64,000 nt of DNA from an uncultured Marivita sp. (GCF_947488135.1 NZ_CANKYW010000001.1:372001-436000); one strand, 5' to 3'. Positions 55,554 through 64,000 are shown, counted from the first letter of the stretch. Made by a program: numbers and translations. The notes: generated from the letters alone by a model not told the origin.

Positions 55554-55663
55554 ATCTGCGCGAGCCGTGCCCTTGCTGCGGCGGCCCCATGCGTATCATC
55601 GAGATCTTCCGCCGCGGGAAAAAACCGATGTCGCGCGCCCCACCAAGGGAGCAGGCGGCATGA
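55541..55663 (+). pseudogene. IS91-family transposase, C-terminal remnant
   Basis: The plus-strand frame through 55568 reads CPCCGGPMRIIEIFRRGKKP, then SRAPPREQAA and TGA at 55661-55663. As I remember it, this zinc-knuckle tail closes IS91-type (Y2 rolling-circle) transposases in alphaproteobacteria. The upstream catalytic part is absent. IS91-like elements can move adjacent DNA by one-ended transposition. Confidence 0.65.
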
Positions 55664-56403
55664 CACACAGCCTGTCCGATGCCAGAAAACGCCACCGGCT
55701 GCCTCCAGCAGGCTCGGCCCGAACAGGCTGTGCCAGTCCATATTCGGCGCGATACACGGCAGCAATCTCGCCGCAACCAGAAGCTTTGTCGGGATCATCG
55801 AACGAGTTTGCGCCTGTCTCAGGCACCATGCGCACCTTCAACCGAACCCCTGATCCAGCCTTTGCCCCAACCCTCTGCGCACTTCCCCCATAGATTGCAC
55901 CAAGACCCCCGCGGCTTCCTCCTTGGGAGGTTTTCCAACGCGGGTCGTGGTCGCGCGAGCGCGAAGCGTTCCGCCGCAACCCGCATCAGAAAACCTTCAC
56001 CTGACCGGTTCTCCACACGGCAACCCAGCGCTGTATTGCGGCATCTCTAAAGCAGCCGTTTGTGATGCGCAAAGTACGGTGCCGGAACGCGTGCGCTGGC
56101 TTCTCAAACAGCGGCGTTGTCCCGGAAGACGTTTCGGCTTGCGTGTTGGAACCCTCATTTTTGCTTACCTTTGAGCGCGCTCTCCGAAGCTATCATTCGG
56201 TTGCGCGGTAACACCGTTTGGAGCGCGCTCCGAGCGGGCCCGCGGCGGCGATGCTTGTTATCGTGTGGCGCCTACGTCGGGCCGACGATAAGGTTTTGTT
56301 CGCTGGCCCCAAGGAATCGTCACTCTTACTGCCAATCTTCCCGCTGTCAGTGCTTGCCGCTCAGCCTGGAACGAGGTCTATGTCGTCGGTCAGAAAACCC
56401 CAC
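55664..56403. other. Non-coding stretch on the island
   Basis: About 740 bp with no convincing gene. The first 340 bp probably belong to the 3' flank of the IS91-type element, including CCCGCGGCTTCC near 55907. The rest has mixed, lower GC and only frames without ribosome-binding sites or recognisable sequence. It separates the subtilisin gene end from the unknown pair. Confidence 0.5.
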
Positions 56404-58029
56404 TTATCCCGACGCATATGTGGCCGCTGTCTCGATAGCTTTTTTAGCGTCAATTGCATTCGTGATTTTGCCAGGGTGTTCCTGCAAGACTGATTGTGCA
56501 TTTGGATCCGAGACGTCCTTGGCTGTCATATAGGTGCGCCTTAAAATACAACTCACCTCGCCTGCCGAAAGCCTTCTCCCTGCGGCCCGATGCATTTGAG
56601 AGACGACGCCGGCGACGATCGATGACGCTGCCGACGTGCCGCCGAACAGGGAATAGAGCGACCCTGGCCGGTTCTGCGATTGCTTTTGCTCATTCTTTGC
56701 GCCGGGGTCGATACCAGGATCGTTGAGGTCTCGGCTTTCATGGGGATCTGACGCATATCCATAAGGACCGGGTGTGTCGATTGCGAGAACCTTGTAAGGG
56801 CAGTATCGCCCGCTCCCGATCAATCCGGGCCCGCCAATCTTGCTGCCCCGCCATGACAGCTCGTCGTATCGGACATCATCTGTTGACATCTCTTCCCGAT
56901 CGTCACTGGGCGCATAGATGAAAACTTCGTCTTCGATGCTTTCGCCCACGAACTGCCTTCGCCCAGCGCAATAGGTCGCGCGCTGGCCAAACGCCGTTAC
57001 GGCCCCGACCACGATCAATTGCGGGGCGGCGTTGTTGTCCTGGGAAAGCCGCGCAGGGTATTCCAATGGCCCCGGGCCGGAGTTGCCGGCAGCGACGACG
57101 ACAGGGATCTCTTGGCTGACGTCACGAAGTAATGCTTCGAACACATCCTTGTGCCGACCGCGCACGCGATCGTTTCGGAAGCGGGTCAGGCGCGGATCGT
57201 CGGACTCGGCCTCCCCGGGGATCATGTCCTCGACCGAACGCGGCAACAGGATCACGTCTGCGTCACAAAGCATTGCGTACAGAAGCGCGGAAGTCAGAGG
57301 CCAGTATTCGTGGCTGTAGACCGTATTTATTGGGATAATCTTGGCGAAGGGGTCGACCCCGGAATAACGAATGGCATTCGGATTCGGTTTCCTGGGTTCT
57401 GGATCCGCTTTAGCGTCCGGAGCCGGTTCTTTAACTTCATTGCATCCCATTGTCTTCTTGTCATCTTTGGCCGGCACGATGTCAGCGAAGTTCGCATTCG
57501 CGCCCACAAGACCCGCACAAGCCGTGCCATGTGCGGCGAAGCGAAAATTAGGGTCGACCGCATTGGGACGCGCGGCGGATCCTTCCGGGTCCAGCCTTGG
57601 GTCCGGCACGGGTACGCCTACCTCGATTAACTTGCGGCGCGCAGCTTTTTCGTCTCCTTCCGCGTCGAACCCGTAGCGATGAGCAAGCACCAGAAAAAAG
57701 TCTTTTTCCTTGCCAAACGGCCCGCTGACGCGAGTTTCGTTGAGCTCGCTTTCGTGCCCATAATAGGATGTCAGTGACGCCCAGCTCGAGAAGTCCGCGC
57801 GCTCCGTCATCCGCAGTCCAAGCAGGTTCGGATGCTCGTCGCAGGCTCCGTTATCTATGATCGCCACTTTGACATCGCATTTGACGCTATCCTCCGGCCG
57901 CGTACCGGCCTTGGGGAATTGTCCTTCCAAGAACTCGCCCATGTCGGTCATCAAATTGATTGCAATCAGATGCCACAGGTAGTGCAGACCAGCGTCGTCA
58001 ATTTCGCATTTCTTGGCGCCTTTAGCCAT
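56404..58029 (-). CDS. Subtilisin-like (S8) serine protease on the island
   Basis: 541 residues. Asp59 in KVAIIDNGACDEHPNL, His167 in FAAHGTACAGL, oxyanion Asn316 in VVAAGNSGPG and Ser466 in LFGGTSAASSIVAG make a complete active site. No signal peptide or propeptide is apparent. The long insert between His and Asn (about 185-300) is unusual. It is last of three collinear genes, 12 bp after the haloperoxidase/PAP2-type gene, mirroring the gene order at 39608-44460. It is shorter than that counterpart (688) and clearly divergent, so this is not a recent duplicate. Confidence 0.92.
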   Translation of the reverse strand: MAKGAKKCEIDDAGLHYLWHLIAINLMTDMGEFLEGQFPKAGTRPEDSVKCDVKVAIIDNGACDEHPNLLGLRMTERADFSSWASLTSYYGHESELNETRVSGPFGKEKDFFLVLAHRYGFDAEGDEKAARRKLIEVGVPVPDPRLDPEGSAARPNAVDPNFRFAAHGTACAGLVGANANFADIVPAKDDKKTMGCNEVKEPAPDAKADPEPRKPNPNAIRYSGVDPFAKIIPINTVYSHEYWPLTSALLYAMLCDADVILLPRSVEDMIPGEAESDDPRLTRFRNDRVRGRHKDVFEALLRDVSQEIPVVVAAGNSGPGPLEYPARLSQDNNAAPQLIVVGAVTAFGQRATYCAGRRQFVGESIEDEVFIYAPSDDREEMSTDDVRYDELSWRGSKIGGPGLIGSGRYCPYKVLAIDTPGPYGYASDPHESRDLNDPGIDPGAKNEQKQSQNRPGSLYSLFGGTSAASSIVAGVVSQMHRAAGRRLSAGEVSCILRRTYMTAKDVSDPNAQSVLQEHPGKITNAIDAKKAIETAATYASG

Positions 58030-58041
58030 CTCATCCCCCTT

Positions 58042-58980
58042 TCAATACCATTCCCGCTGAGCGGCGGCCATCTTGTAGCGGCATACCTGAAAAAGATACG
58101 GCGCGAACATCCGGGCAAGCTCTTCGCCTGCCCGGGTATCGGATTCGTAATGCAATCCGGCATATTCCCGATTTTCGCCAATGCGTTGTGCGACGTGAAA
58201 AAGCTCTATCGCACCGGGAATCTCGGGAATGGCGCGGTTGATCGCGTGGGCCACCGAGAACGACTGGAAGGCATGATTGCTTGGATAGGATGCATGCGGC
58301 GGATTTGGCAGGAATGGCCGCAACGTCGGATCCACTGCGTTCGGGCGAGGGCGGGCGAAACGTGCCTTGAACACGTATCCGACGCGCTCCGTGACCTGCA
58401 GAACGGTTTGAATCAGATCGATCGTCGCCGGAAACGCACTCGCAAACTCTTCGATCCCAAGCGGTCTCAGTAGATCTATCGGATCGTTTGCCGTGATTTG
58501 CCGCCGGACCTCAGACTGGCGCAAGCGGTCGCGTCGCAGCGCCCGCTCCTTTTCGTGCAGCTCGTAAATTTCCTCCGTCGTTCGCTCACGGCCCGGCGGC
58601 AAGGCCAGCGGCAGGCGCTCGTACGGGTACTTCGACGGCGTGTCACGGTCTCCACTGTCAAGAAGTGCGATCTCGCGCAGTTCGATCCATGTCGAAAGCA
58701 CTGCGTCCCCAAAGGCCGGAACGCTTTGGCTGTCTGCTGCCATGGCCATCGCCATCGCGCCAGGACGCATGGCCATGGCCATCGCCTGCGGCCTACTCAT
58801 GGCCATGGCCATGGCCATGGCTCTCGGACCGCCCAGCGCCCGCGCCTGGACCAGAGAGACGCTGCTGCGGTTCCCAGATAAAGGATCTTCGCCGACTTGG
58901 ATCGTCACCAATGCACCCGTCCGTGTCAGGCGCAGGCTCCTGTTCTCGACATATCCAGTTCGATCTCCATCACCACTCAT
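58042..58980 (-). CDS. Vanadium-haloperoxidase/PAP2-type enzyme with Met-Ala repeat
   Basis: 312 residues from ATG 58980, five bases past the regulator stop. Active-site motifs: K-x6-RP in KARFARPRP, PSNH in HASYPSNHAFQSF, and R-x5-H-x3-D in ENREYAGLHYESD. Residues 54-82 are a low-complexity Met-Ala run in three blocks separated by SRPQ and RPG. The counterpart at 41678 has a GGL run before its domain. No signal peptide is seen. Whether it is a haloperoxidase or a phosphatase cannot be told from sequence. Confidence 0.87.
   Translation of the reverse strand: MSGDGDRTGYVENRSLRLTRTGALVTIQVGEDPLSGNRSSVSLVQARALGGPRAMAMAMAMSRPQAMAMAMRPGAMAMAMAADSQSVPAFGDAVLSTWIELREIALLDSGDRDTPSKYPYERLPLALPPGRERTTEEIYELHEKERALRRDRLRQSEVRRQITANDPIDLLRPLGIEEFASAFPATIDLIQTVLQVTERVGYVFKARFARPRPNAVDPTLRPFLPNPPHASYPSNHAFQSFSVAHAINRAIPEIPGAIELFHVAQRIGENREYAGLHYESDTRAGEELARMFAPYLFQVCRYKMAAAQREWY
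58735..58821 (-). repeat. Met-Ala coding repeat
   Basis: Hexamer GGCCAT and its variant CGCCAT are repeated across 58735-58821, encoding three Met-Ala blocks in the haloperoxidase/PAP2-type protein. The near-identical hexamers suggest expansion by slippage. Confidence 0.8.
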
Positions 58981-58984
58981 CTTG

Positions 58985-60634
58985 TCAAACCTCCACGCTC
59001 CGCAATCGCTCGAATCCGTCCAGCAACAAGGCGCGCGCACCTTCCGAAGGGATTGGAAATTCGTACTCGCGCATTTGGTCTATGCTGAAACCGCCAGCTT
59101 GTTCGTCCAGTTCGTTCAATCGGGCTCGGGCGCGCCTTATGTCGCCGCGTAGGCTGTGCGTGGCCACCAGATACCGAAGATTAGGCAGGAATTGGCTCTG
59201 ACAGCCCTTCTGGGCGGCCCGCGCTGCTTCGCCAAAGCGGGCGGCCTCATCCAGTCGTCCGCTTGCCAACTCGACGATGGACCGAACCGTGAGGAGACCG
59301 TATCCGTAGGGGCCATTTCGACCGAGCGCCGCCGCGCGTTTCGCATCATGTCGGGCCGAAGACAGCCGCCCGGTGTAATATCCCAGCAGCGCGCGGCTGT
59401 GGTAATAAAGCGCATTGTCCGGCGGACAACTGTCGAGCGGGCGAATGATTGTCTCGGCACGCTCAAAGTCGCGGAACACGAAACTGTAGACATGCGTCAG
59501 AAGCGAGCGTGTAAGCGGATTATTCGGATCCTCTTCGAGCGCCCGGCGCGCCAAGGTGTCCGCGTGCGCACGGAGATCAGCTCCGCGCCTTCCGCGAGTC
59601 CGCTCGAGTTCGAAGGCGCTGAGAAACGCATACCATGCGAAATAGGTACCGCGAGGATCAATTTCGATGGCGTTGCGGAAAGACGCGGCAGACCGTTCGA
59701 GCGAGGGTTTTGTCAGTTTGAAGATAGATGCAATCCCGTCCATCGCCGCGCGCGCAGCAACCAGGCGATCATCACCCAGCACCGGCGGCACCTTTCGAAA
59801 CAGGCAATCGGTGATCTGGTCCGTGATCTCGTTAACGGCGACCGCAAAGGCGCCACGTTCCGCGCCGCTTGCATTGATCTCGAAACGCCTACCCCAGAGG
59901 CTTTCGTGGTCGGCGACGCGCATGCATGAAATCGATATGACGACCCGCGATCCCCACGAAACCGATTCGAACTTCAAAAACGCGTCTGCCTCGGCTCGAG
60001 TGACCTCGGCGGCGGTGGGCCTGTCCAGCAATTTGTAAACATCGTAGGCCCGCAACGAGTCGATCACGCGCCCGCGCAGCAAGCCGCCGAACAGTTGCGC
60101 GACGTGATCGCCCCCCGCAGTCAGCGTTGGCAACACGGCCACGTGCATGCGGTGCCATTGCCTGTGCACCGTCGGCACTGCCGACTCGAGACACGGATCC
60201 CGGGACAGACCCTGGCGGGTGAGGCGGAGCCACTCCTCAAATTGAGGATCCCGGATATCGATCCCGGCGAGCAGCTCTTGTCGTGGTACTGGGGAGGCCT
60301 CGCTTGGCGGCTCATGGAATACGTCGACGCGCAGGCGATCAATAGCCAGCGCTACCGGCCCGCCGCTTGTCTGCAGCACCTCACACTCGCCATCTCTATT
60401 AAGCGCGTGCCGCAGTTCGGACAGTGCCTTTTTCAGGCTGTCGCGTCCGTGAGCAGGGCCGCGATCGCTCCATAGCAGATCCTGCAAAGCCGCCCTATTC
60501 CAGGGTTGGCCATGCGATAATGCAAGGATCGCAAGAAGTCCCTGAGCCTTTGCCGAGCGCGGTGTAACATCCACACCGTCGGGAGTGCAGAGCCTCAAAG
60601 GCCCAAAAAGCTTCAGTTTGAAATGGGTGGCCAT
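58985..60634 (-). CDS. SARP-like transcriptional regulator with TolB-like and TPR regions (island)
   Basis: 549 residues. Residues 1-105 form the winged helix (FKLKLFGPLRLCTPDGVDVT, SLKKALSELRHALNRDGE). Residues about 163-300 look TolB-like (MHVAVLPTLTAGGDHVAQLF, VVISISCMRVADHESLWGRR). TPR helices fill the rest (ALEEDPNNPLTRSLLTHVYS; GYYTGRLSSARHDAKRAAAL). Same architecture and length as the regulator at 42820 (546). It heads the island module and probably activates it. Confidence 0.85.
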   Translation of the reverse strand: MATHFKLKLFGPLRLCTPDGVDVTPRSAKAQGLLAILALSHGQPWNRAALQDLLWSDRGPAHGRDSLKKALSELRHALNRDGECEVLQTSGGPVALAIDRLRVDVFHEPPSEASPVPRQELLAGIDIRDPQFEEWLRLTRQGLSRDPCLESAVPTVHRQWHRMHVAVLPTLTAGGDHVAQLFGGLLRGRVIDSLRAYDVYKLLDRPTAAEVTRAEADAFLKFESVSWGSRVVISISCMRVADHESLWGRRFEINASGAERGAFAVAVNEITDQITDCLFRKVPPVLGDDRLVAARAAMDGIASIFKLTKPSLERSAASFRNAIEIDPRGTYFAWYAFLSAFELERTRGRRGADLRAHADTLARRALEEDPNNPLTRSLLTHVYSFVFRDFERAETIIRPLDSCPPDNALYYHSRALLGYYTGRLSSARHDAKRAAALGRNGPYGYGLLTVRSIVELASGRLDEAARFGEAARAAQKGCQSQFLPNLRYLVATHSLRGDIRRARARLNELDEQAGGFSIDQMREYEFPIPSEGARALLLDGFERLRSVEV

Positions 60635-60863
60635 GGCAAGGCTAATATCCGCTTCAATAACTTCGAATTACTGAGAGTACTGTCGCACGAATCGATCCCG
60701 TTGTGAAAATATTGATGACGTTGCGTCAAGAATTCCCGTTTTTTTCCCGGTTCCATAATCGTTCGATTGCCGCCCGGAGCCACTCGCGAATGCAACCTCC
60801 AAGGATTTTCTTTGAGAGCTCGGCGTGGTCGGCAATCCTTCAAGACCGCCGACCACATGAAGC

Positions 60864-61133
60864 TCACCGTACCGCTGTCGACGCCACGGGTGAGGCCCTC
60901 TCCTCCTCGATGATGCGGCGAACCTGATCGCGGAACGCGGCCTTCTTGCGATCGATTAACATCATGCGCAAAGCCCGCTCGTCCGACGGCGTTTGGTAAA
61001 TCTGGCCGAGCTCGCTAAGCGAGTACTTCCCCGGCTCGAGATCGAGCGACTTGCGCAAAACTGCGCCGGGTTCGGCGAAGGCCGGGCTCGCGACAGCCAG
61101 AGCGACACCAACAAGGGTTGCTTTTATGAACAT
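60864..61133 (-). CDS. Small secreted protein, unknown (89 aa)
   Basis: Three consecutive ATGs lie at 61139, 61136 and 61133. GGAG is best spaced (8 bases) for the third, giving 89 residues. MFIKATLVGVALAVASPAFA is a clear signal peptide. The mature part is charged (KYSLSELGQIYQTPSDERAL, KKAAFRDQVRRIIEEERASP). It probably acts in the periplasm. No family recognised. It lies upstream of the island regulator, same direction, 229 bp away. Confidence 0.7.
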   Translation of the reverse strand: MFIKATLVGVALAVASPAFAEPGAVLRKSLDLEPGKYSLSELGQIYQTPSDERALRMMLIDRKKAAFRDQVRRIIEEERASPVASTAVR

Positions 61134-61609
61134 CATCATTCTCCTTTGCTTTCGTCGTCCAGGCACCCTGCCTGAACTGAAATCAACGATACCTTTGACG
61201 GCGGGAAGAAGCCGTGAGGCAGACGGCGACTGCGCCGGGAAAAAAATGAGAATAGGCAGTAGACTTTTTTATTGCGCTCACGTTTCCGGCAGTTGAACTC
61301 ACCCTTCATGAGGCCACCAGCGCGACAATACGCCAAGCTGACCTTGCGCGCCGGCGCAGCGAATGTCGTGTTGTGGATGGCTTCCGCATAGCAAGGCTTA
61401 AATGAGATTGCAGGTACCTTTTCGAAGCTGTCTTGTGTCCGGCCTGTTTGCGCGGTTCTTACCGCTGGCCCTGATGGGATCCGCAGATAAGGTTCCAATC
61501 TGCTTCGCGGGCAATTGCGCACTGGACATTCGGCGGAGCGTCCTGATCGTTGCGGTTGAAGTGTATACCATCACATCGTTGGTCTTGCTATCTCTTGGTG
61601 CGAGCCGAC
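61134..61609. other. Gap without identified genes
   Basis: About 475 bp between the small secreted protein and the IS110 remnant. It should contain the promoter of the secreted protein gene (minus strand). Open frames here lack ribosome-binding sites and recognisable sequence. Confidence 0.5.
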
Positions 61610-62628
61610 TTACGCGGCGTGCAGTTTGTAGGGCTCGTCCCTTGTCAGGACCGCCCACACGATCCGGGCCGTCTTGTTCGCCATGGCGACGGTTGCAAGC
61701 CGGGCTGGCTTCCTTTGCAACAACTTCGTCTGCCAAGGATCGGCGCGCTCTGGGTGGTTGGCGACTTGCCGCACGCGCGATGTCATGCCAATGACGATGA
61801 CTGGCGCAGATACCGAGCGCCCATTTTGGTGATCTTTCCCAATTGCTCCTTGCCGCCAAGGGAGTGGTTGCGCGATGTCAGCCCCAGCCACGCGGCGAAT
61901 TCTTGTCCGCTTTTTGAATTGGCGGCCAAAGCCAATCGTGGCAACTACGGCATAGGCTGTCACTGGTCCCACACCAGGAATGGTCTGTACGAGTTGCGCC
62001 TGGCGTCTGAGCCGTACTTGAAAGCGCAACATGATTTCATACCAGTCGAGGCGATTGTGCAGATCGACCAGCTGTCGGCTGAGGACGCGCAGAACGTCCG
62101 TCGCGAGCTCGGACAATTGCGTATGGCTGCATTCGAGACGGACTTTGCAAACGCGATGGCACGGGCGACACCATGAGCGATGGTGATCCCGAACTCCACT
62201 GCAAGGCTCCGGACCATGTTGATCAGCTGCGTACGCTGGCGCACGACGAAATCCCGGGCGCGATGCAGCGATAGAAGTGCCTGCTGCTGCTCGGTCTAGA
62301 TCTTGACAAAGCGCATGGTCGGAAGGGTCACCGCCTCGCAGATCGCCTCTGCATGAACGGTATCGGAATTGCTCTGCTTCACGCAGGGCTTGACGTACAC
62401 CGGTGGCATCAGTCGAACAGTGTGACCGAGCTTAGAAAGCTTTCGGGCCCGGTGATGGCTCGATGCGCAGGCTTCGATGCCAACAAAACAAGGGTCCAGG
62501 CACTGGAATAACGCCAGGACCTGCGCCCATCTCAATGGTCGGTTGAAGGCAACGTCTTCGGTCGCGGTTACTCCATGGGCTTAAAAGATGTTCTTGGCCA
62601 GGTCGAGGCCGACGGTGGTAACTTGCAT
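61610..62628 (-). pseudogene. IS110-family transposase, broken
   Basis: Starting at ATG 62628 the frame reads MQVTTVGLDLAKNIF and then a TAA where relatives continue. DEDD-domain sequence resumes (GIEACASSHHRARKLSKLGH, TVRLMPPVYVKPCVKQSNSD). After a frame change comes VRQRTQLINMVRSLAVEFGI, and after another the Transposase_20 part (QTIPGVGPVTAYAVVATIGF, RKPARLATVAMANKTARIVW). At least one stop and several frameshifts make it non-functional. Order and content are those of IS110 transposases of about 340 residues. Confidence 0.88.
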
Positions 62629-62809
62629 GGGGTGAACGTCTGCGCGCTATTGAGCGTGTGATGTGGGCATTCGACCGAGCGAAACAACCCGACTGACATC
62701 ATTAAAAAGATTGCTGACCCTATCCGCCACGAGACGAGTGAACTAACCGACGCCGGAAGCACGATGAAGTCGGAAAGAACCTTTTTACGATATTGTCGGC
62801 ATTTACCGC

Positions 62810-62873
62810 GTGGGACACTGTAGTCCTAACCCTTTGTTCCGCATAGATGGTGCTTACAGCATTGGTGGGACAC
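62810..62873. repeat. Paired candidate integrase arm-type sites, right
   Basis: GTGGGACAC occurs at 62810-62818 and again at 62865-62873, 95 and 40 bp left of the attR core. The same 9-mer flanks attL. The surrounding 62629-62912 stretch holds no gene. Confidence 0.6.
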
Positions 62874-62912
62874 GTCGGCCTTTATTCCTTGGGTTTTTCG
62901 GGCTGATGGCAA

Positions 62913-62933
62913 TCCCCTACGGGCTGCCACCTT
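62913..62933. repeat. attR core, right end of the island
   Basis: Exact 21-bp copy of the attL core at 53001-53021, representing the displaced 3' end of tRNA-Glu without the rest of the tRNA. Host sequence resumes beyond it. Confidence 0.9.
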
Positions 62934-62988
62934 TTCCTTACAACATCGCAGACTTGCAAACGCGGGCCTTACTCGACATATCCGGGCT

Positions 62989-64000
62989 ATGGGTGTGACA
63001 AGACGCATTCTCACGGTTCTTGCCGTTGTTCTGGCCGGATTTGCCGCGGCCGAGACATCGGACGCGCCGCGCGTGCCGACTTCGGCCGCCGAAATCAGCC
63101 TGTCCTTCGCGCCGCTGGTCAAAGAGGCGGCTCCGGCGGTCGTAAACATCTACGCCCGCCGCGTGGTTCAGGCGCGGCGTAGCCCGTTCGAGGGTGATCC
63201 GTTCTTCGGCGGCTTGTTCCGTGATTTCGGAACGACTCGCCCCCGTGTGCAGAACTCGCTTGGGTCGGGGGTGATCGTTTCGTCTGACGGCTACGTGGTT
63301 TCGAACTACCATGTGGTTGGGCAGGCTGACGACATCCGCGTGGTACTCAATGACCGCCGCGAATACCAGGCGCGCGTCCTGATCGGGGACGAGGATTCCG
63401 ACCTTGCCATCCTGAAAGTCGACGCCGAGGATATGCCCTTTCTCGAATTCCGAGACAGTGACACGGTCGAGGTCGGTGAGCTTGTTCTTGCCATCGGCAA
63501 TCCGTTCGGCGTGGGGCAGACCGTGTCGTCGGGGATCGTGTCGGGCCTTGCCCGATCCGGTGCGGCGACCGGCAGCGCACGGGGGTATTTCATCCAGACC
63601 GATGCGCCCATCAATCCCGGCAATTCGGGTGGCGCTCTGATCGACATTGCGGGGCGCATGATCGGGATCAACACCTCCATTCTCACCCGATCAGGCGGGT
63701 CGAACGGGATCGGTTTTGCCATTCCGGCAGCGCTGGTCGCGCAGTTTCTTGAACAGGCGCGCGACGGCAAGACGGTGTTCGAACGCCCTTGGGCGGGCGC
63801 GACGGGGCAGCCTGTTGACGCTGATCTCTCGGACGGCCTGGGCCTGTCACGACCCGAGGGCGTGATCCTCACGGCGCTGCACCCCGCCAGTCCTTTGTCA
63901 GCAGCCGGAATGACCGTAGGCGATGTCGTCGTCGAGGTCGCGGGCCAGCCCGTGAACACCCCCGCCGAGATGGTGTTCCGCATGTCGGTGCGGGGCTTAG
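62989..64000 (+). CDS. Do/HtrA-type periplasmic serine protease (partial)
   Basis: The frame opens at ATG 62989 and runs off the window after 337 codons. A signal peptide (MGVTRRILTVLAVVLAGFAA) is followed by the DegP-type protease domain: SNYHVVGQADDIRVVL (His), EDSDLAILKV (Asp) and TDAPINPGNSGGALIDIAGR (Ser), then the start of a PDZ domain (GVILTALHPASPLSAAGMTV). It degrades or chaperones misfolded envelope proteins. It begins 55 bp past attR, so before island insertion it probably followed tRNA-Glu directly. Confidence 0.94.
   Translation, partial: MGVTRRILTVLAVVLAGFAAAETSDAPRVPTSAAEISLSFAPLVKEAAPAVVNIYARRVVQARRSPFEGDPFFGGLFRDFGTTRPRVQNSLGSGVIVSSDGYVVSNYHVVGQADDIRVVLNDRREYQARVLIGDEDSDLAILKVDAEDMPFLEFRDSDTVEVGELVLAIGNPFGVGQTVSSGIVSGLARSGAATGSARGYFIQTDAPINPGNSGGALIDIAGRMIGINTSILTRSGGSNGIGFAIPAALVAQFLEQARDGKTVFERPWAGATGQPVDADLSDGLGLSRPEGVILTALHPASPLSAAGMTVGDVVVEVAGQPVNTPAEMVFRMSVRGL

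Larger units (their letters stand above)
53001..62933. mobile_element. Integrative genomic island at tRNA-Glu (about 9.9 kb)
   Basis: Bounded by the 21-bp direct repeat at both ends and beginning with a tyrosine integrase gene next to the tRNA. Cargo: two unknown genes, an IS91-type remnant, a subtilisin, a haloperoxidase/PAP2-type enzyme, a SARP-like regulator, a small secreted protein and a broken IS110 element. No conjugation or phage structural genes are present. Outside the right end, normal gene order resumes with a Do-type protease. Confidence 0.88.

Noticed and set aside
55379-55979. Several overlapping open frames on both strands
   Set aside because: Composition and position fit IS91-type flank sequence, none has a ribosome-binding site, and the only meaningful frame is the short transposase tail.
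61136-61859. Minus-strand frames between the secreted protein and the IS110 relic
   Set aside because: No family resemblance; they partly overlap the transposase relic in the wrong frame.

Overview
The window reads as chromosomal DNA of a marine-type alphaproteobacterium of the Rhodobacteraceae (Roseobacter group). The signs are high GC, the PutA plus Lrp-type regulator pair, GFA and rhomboid proteins, paired CspA-like genes with clade-typical sequence, an EttA-type ABC-F protein, and an A-rich spacer motif that I remember as common in this family. No single gene fixes the species.

Layout. 1-4.9 kb: end of gcvH, gcvP, an NAD(P)-binding protein and an inositol-phosphatase-family gene. 5-9.5 kb: a YbbA/YbbP-type ABC exporter divergent from a GDSL esterase and a SRAP-family protein that lacks its catalytic Cys2. 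9.5-13.4 kb: stress-type genes (two CspA-like genes, Tat-exported L,D-transpeptidase, DUF3140/DUF5872 pair, thioredoxin TrxC, small membrane proteins). 13.5-21.2 kb: EttA, GFA, rhomboid, PutA/PutR, a TPR protein and tRNA-Leu(TAA). 21.4-32.4 kb: one long collinear operon with a dipeptide-type ABC transporter, a gamma-glutamyltransferase-family enzyme, DUF1028, a GntR regulator, an M20 amidohydrolase and an acetamidase/formamidase.

32.4-44.5 kb is the most remarkable part. It is a minus-strand cluster encoding, in transcription order, a SARP/TolB/TPR regulator, a vanadium-haloperoxidase/PAP2-type enzyme with a (GGL)8 N-terminus, a subtilisin-like protease, an animal-type haem peroxidase, a lipase-trypsin fusion, a trypsin-like protease ending in 11 consecutive Thr-x4-Asp repeats, and an ATP-grasp ligase of the MvdC/MvdD (graspetide) type. 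The Thr-x4-Asp spacing is the ring geometry of omega-ester/amide peptides. The protease is therefore a candidate giant graspetide precursor, modified on its tail by the ligase next door. Perfect hairpins separate the last cistrons.

44.6-52.8 kb returns to ordinary genes: amino-acid ABC transporter parts, an AhpD-like protein, a TetR regulator, a small lipoprotein, homoserine dehydrogenase, GlpX and RecJ. At tRNA-Glu (52.9 kb) a genomic island of about 9.9 kb begins. It is bounded by a 21-bp direct repeat at 53001 and 62913, carries a tyrosine integrase and has candidate arm-type sites at both ends. Its cargo includes a second, collinear copy of the regulator - haloperoxidase/PAP2 - subtilisin module. 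It also carries two unknown genes, a small secreted protein, and IS91- and IS110-family remnants. The window ends inside a Do/HtrA-type periplasmic protease just beyond the island.

The same three-gene module in a large resident cluster and on a tRNA-targeted island suggests a mobile, transcriptionally controlled enzyme system. In the resident copy it is joined to graspetide-like protein modification.
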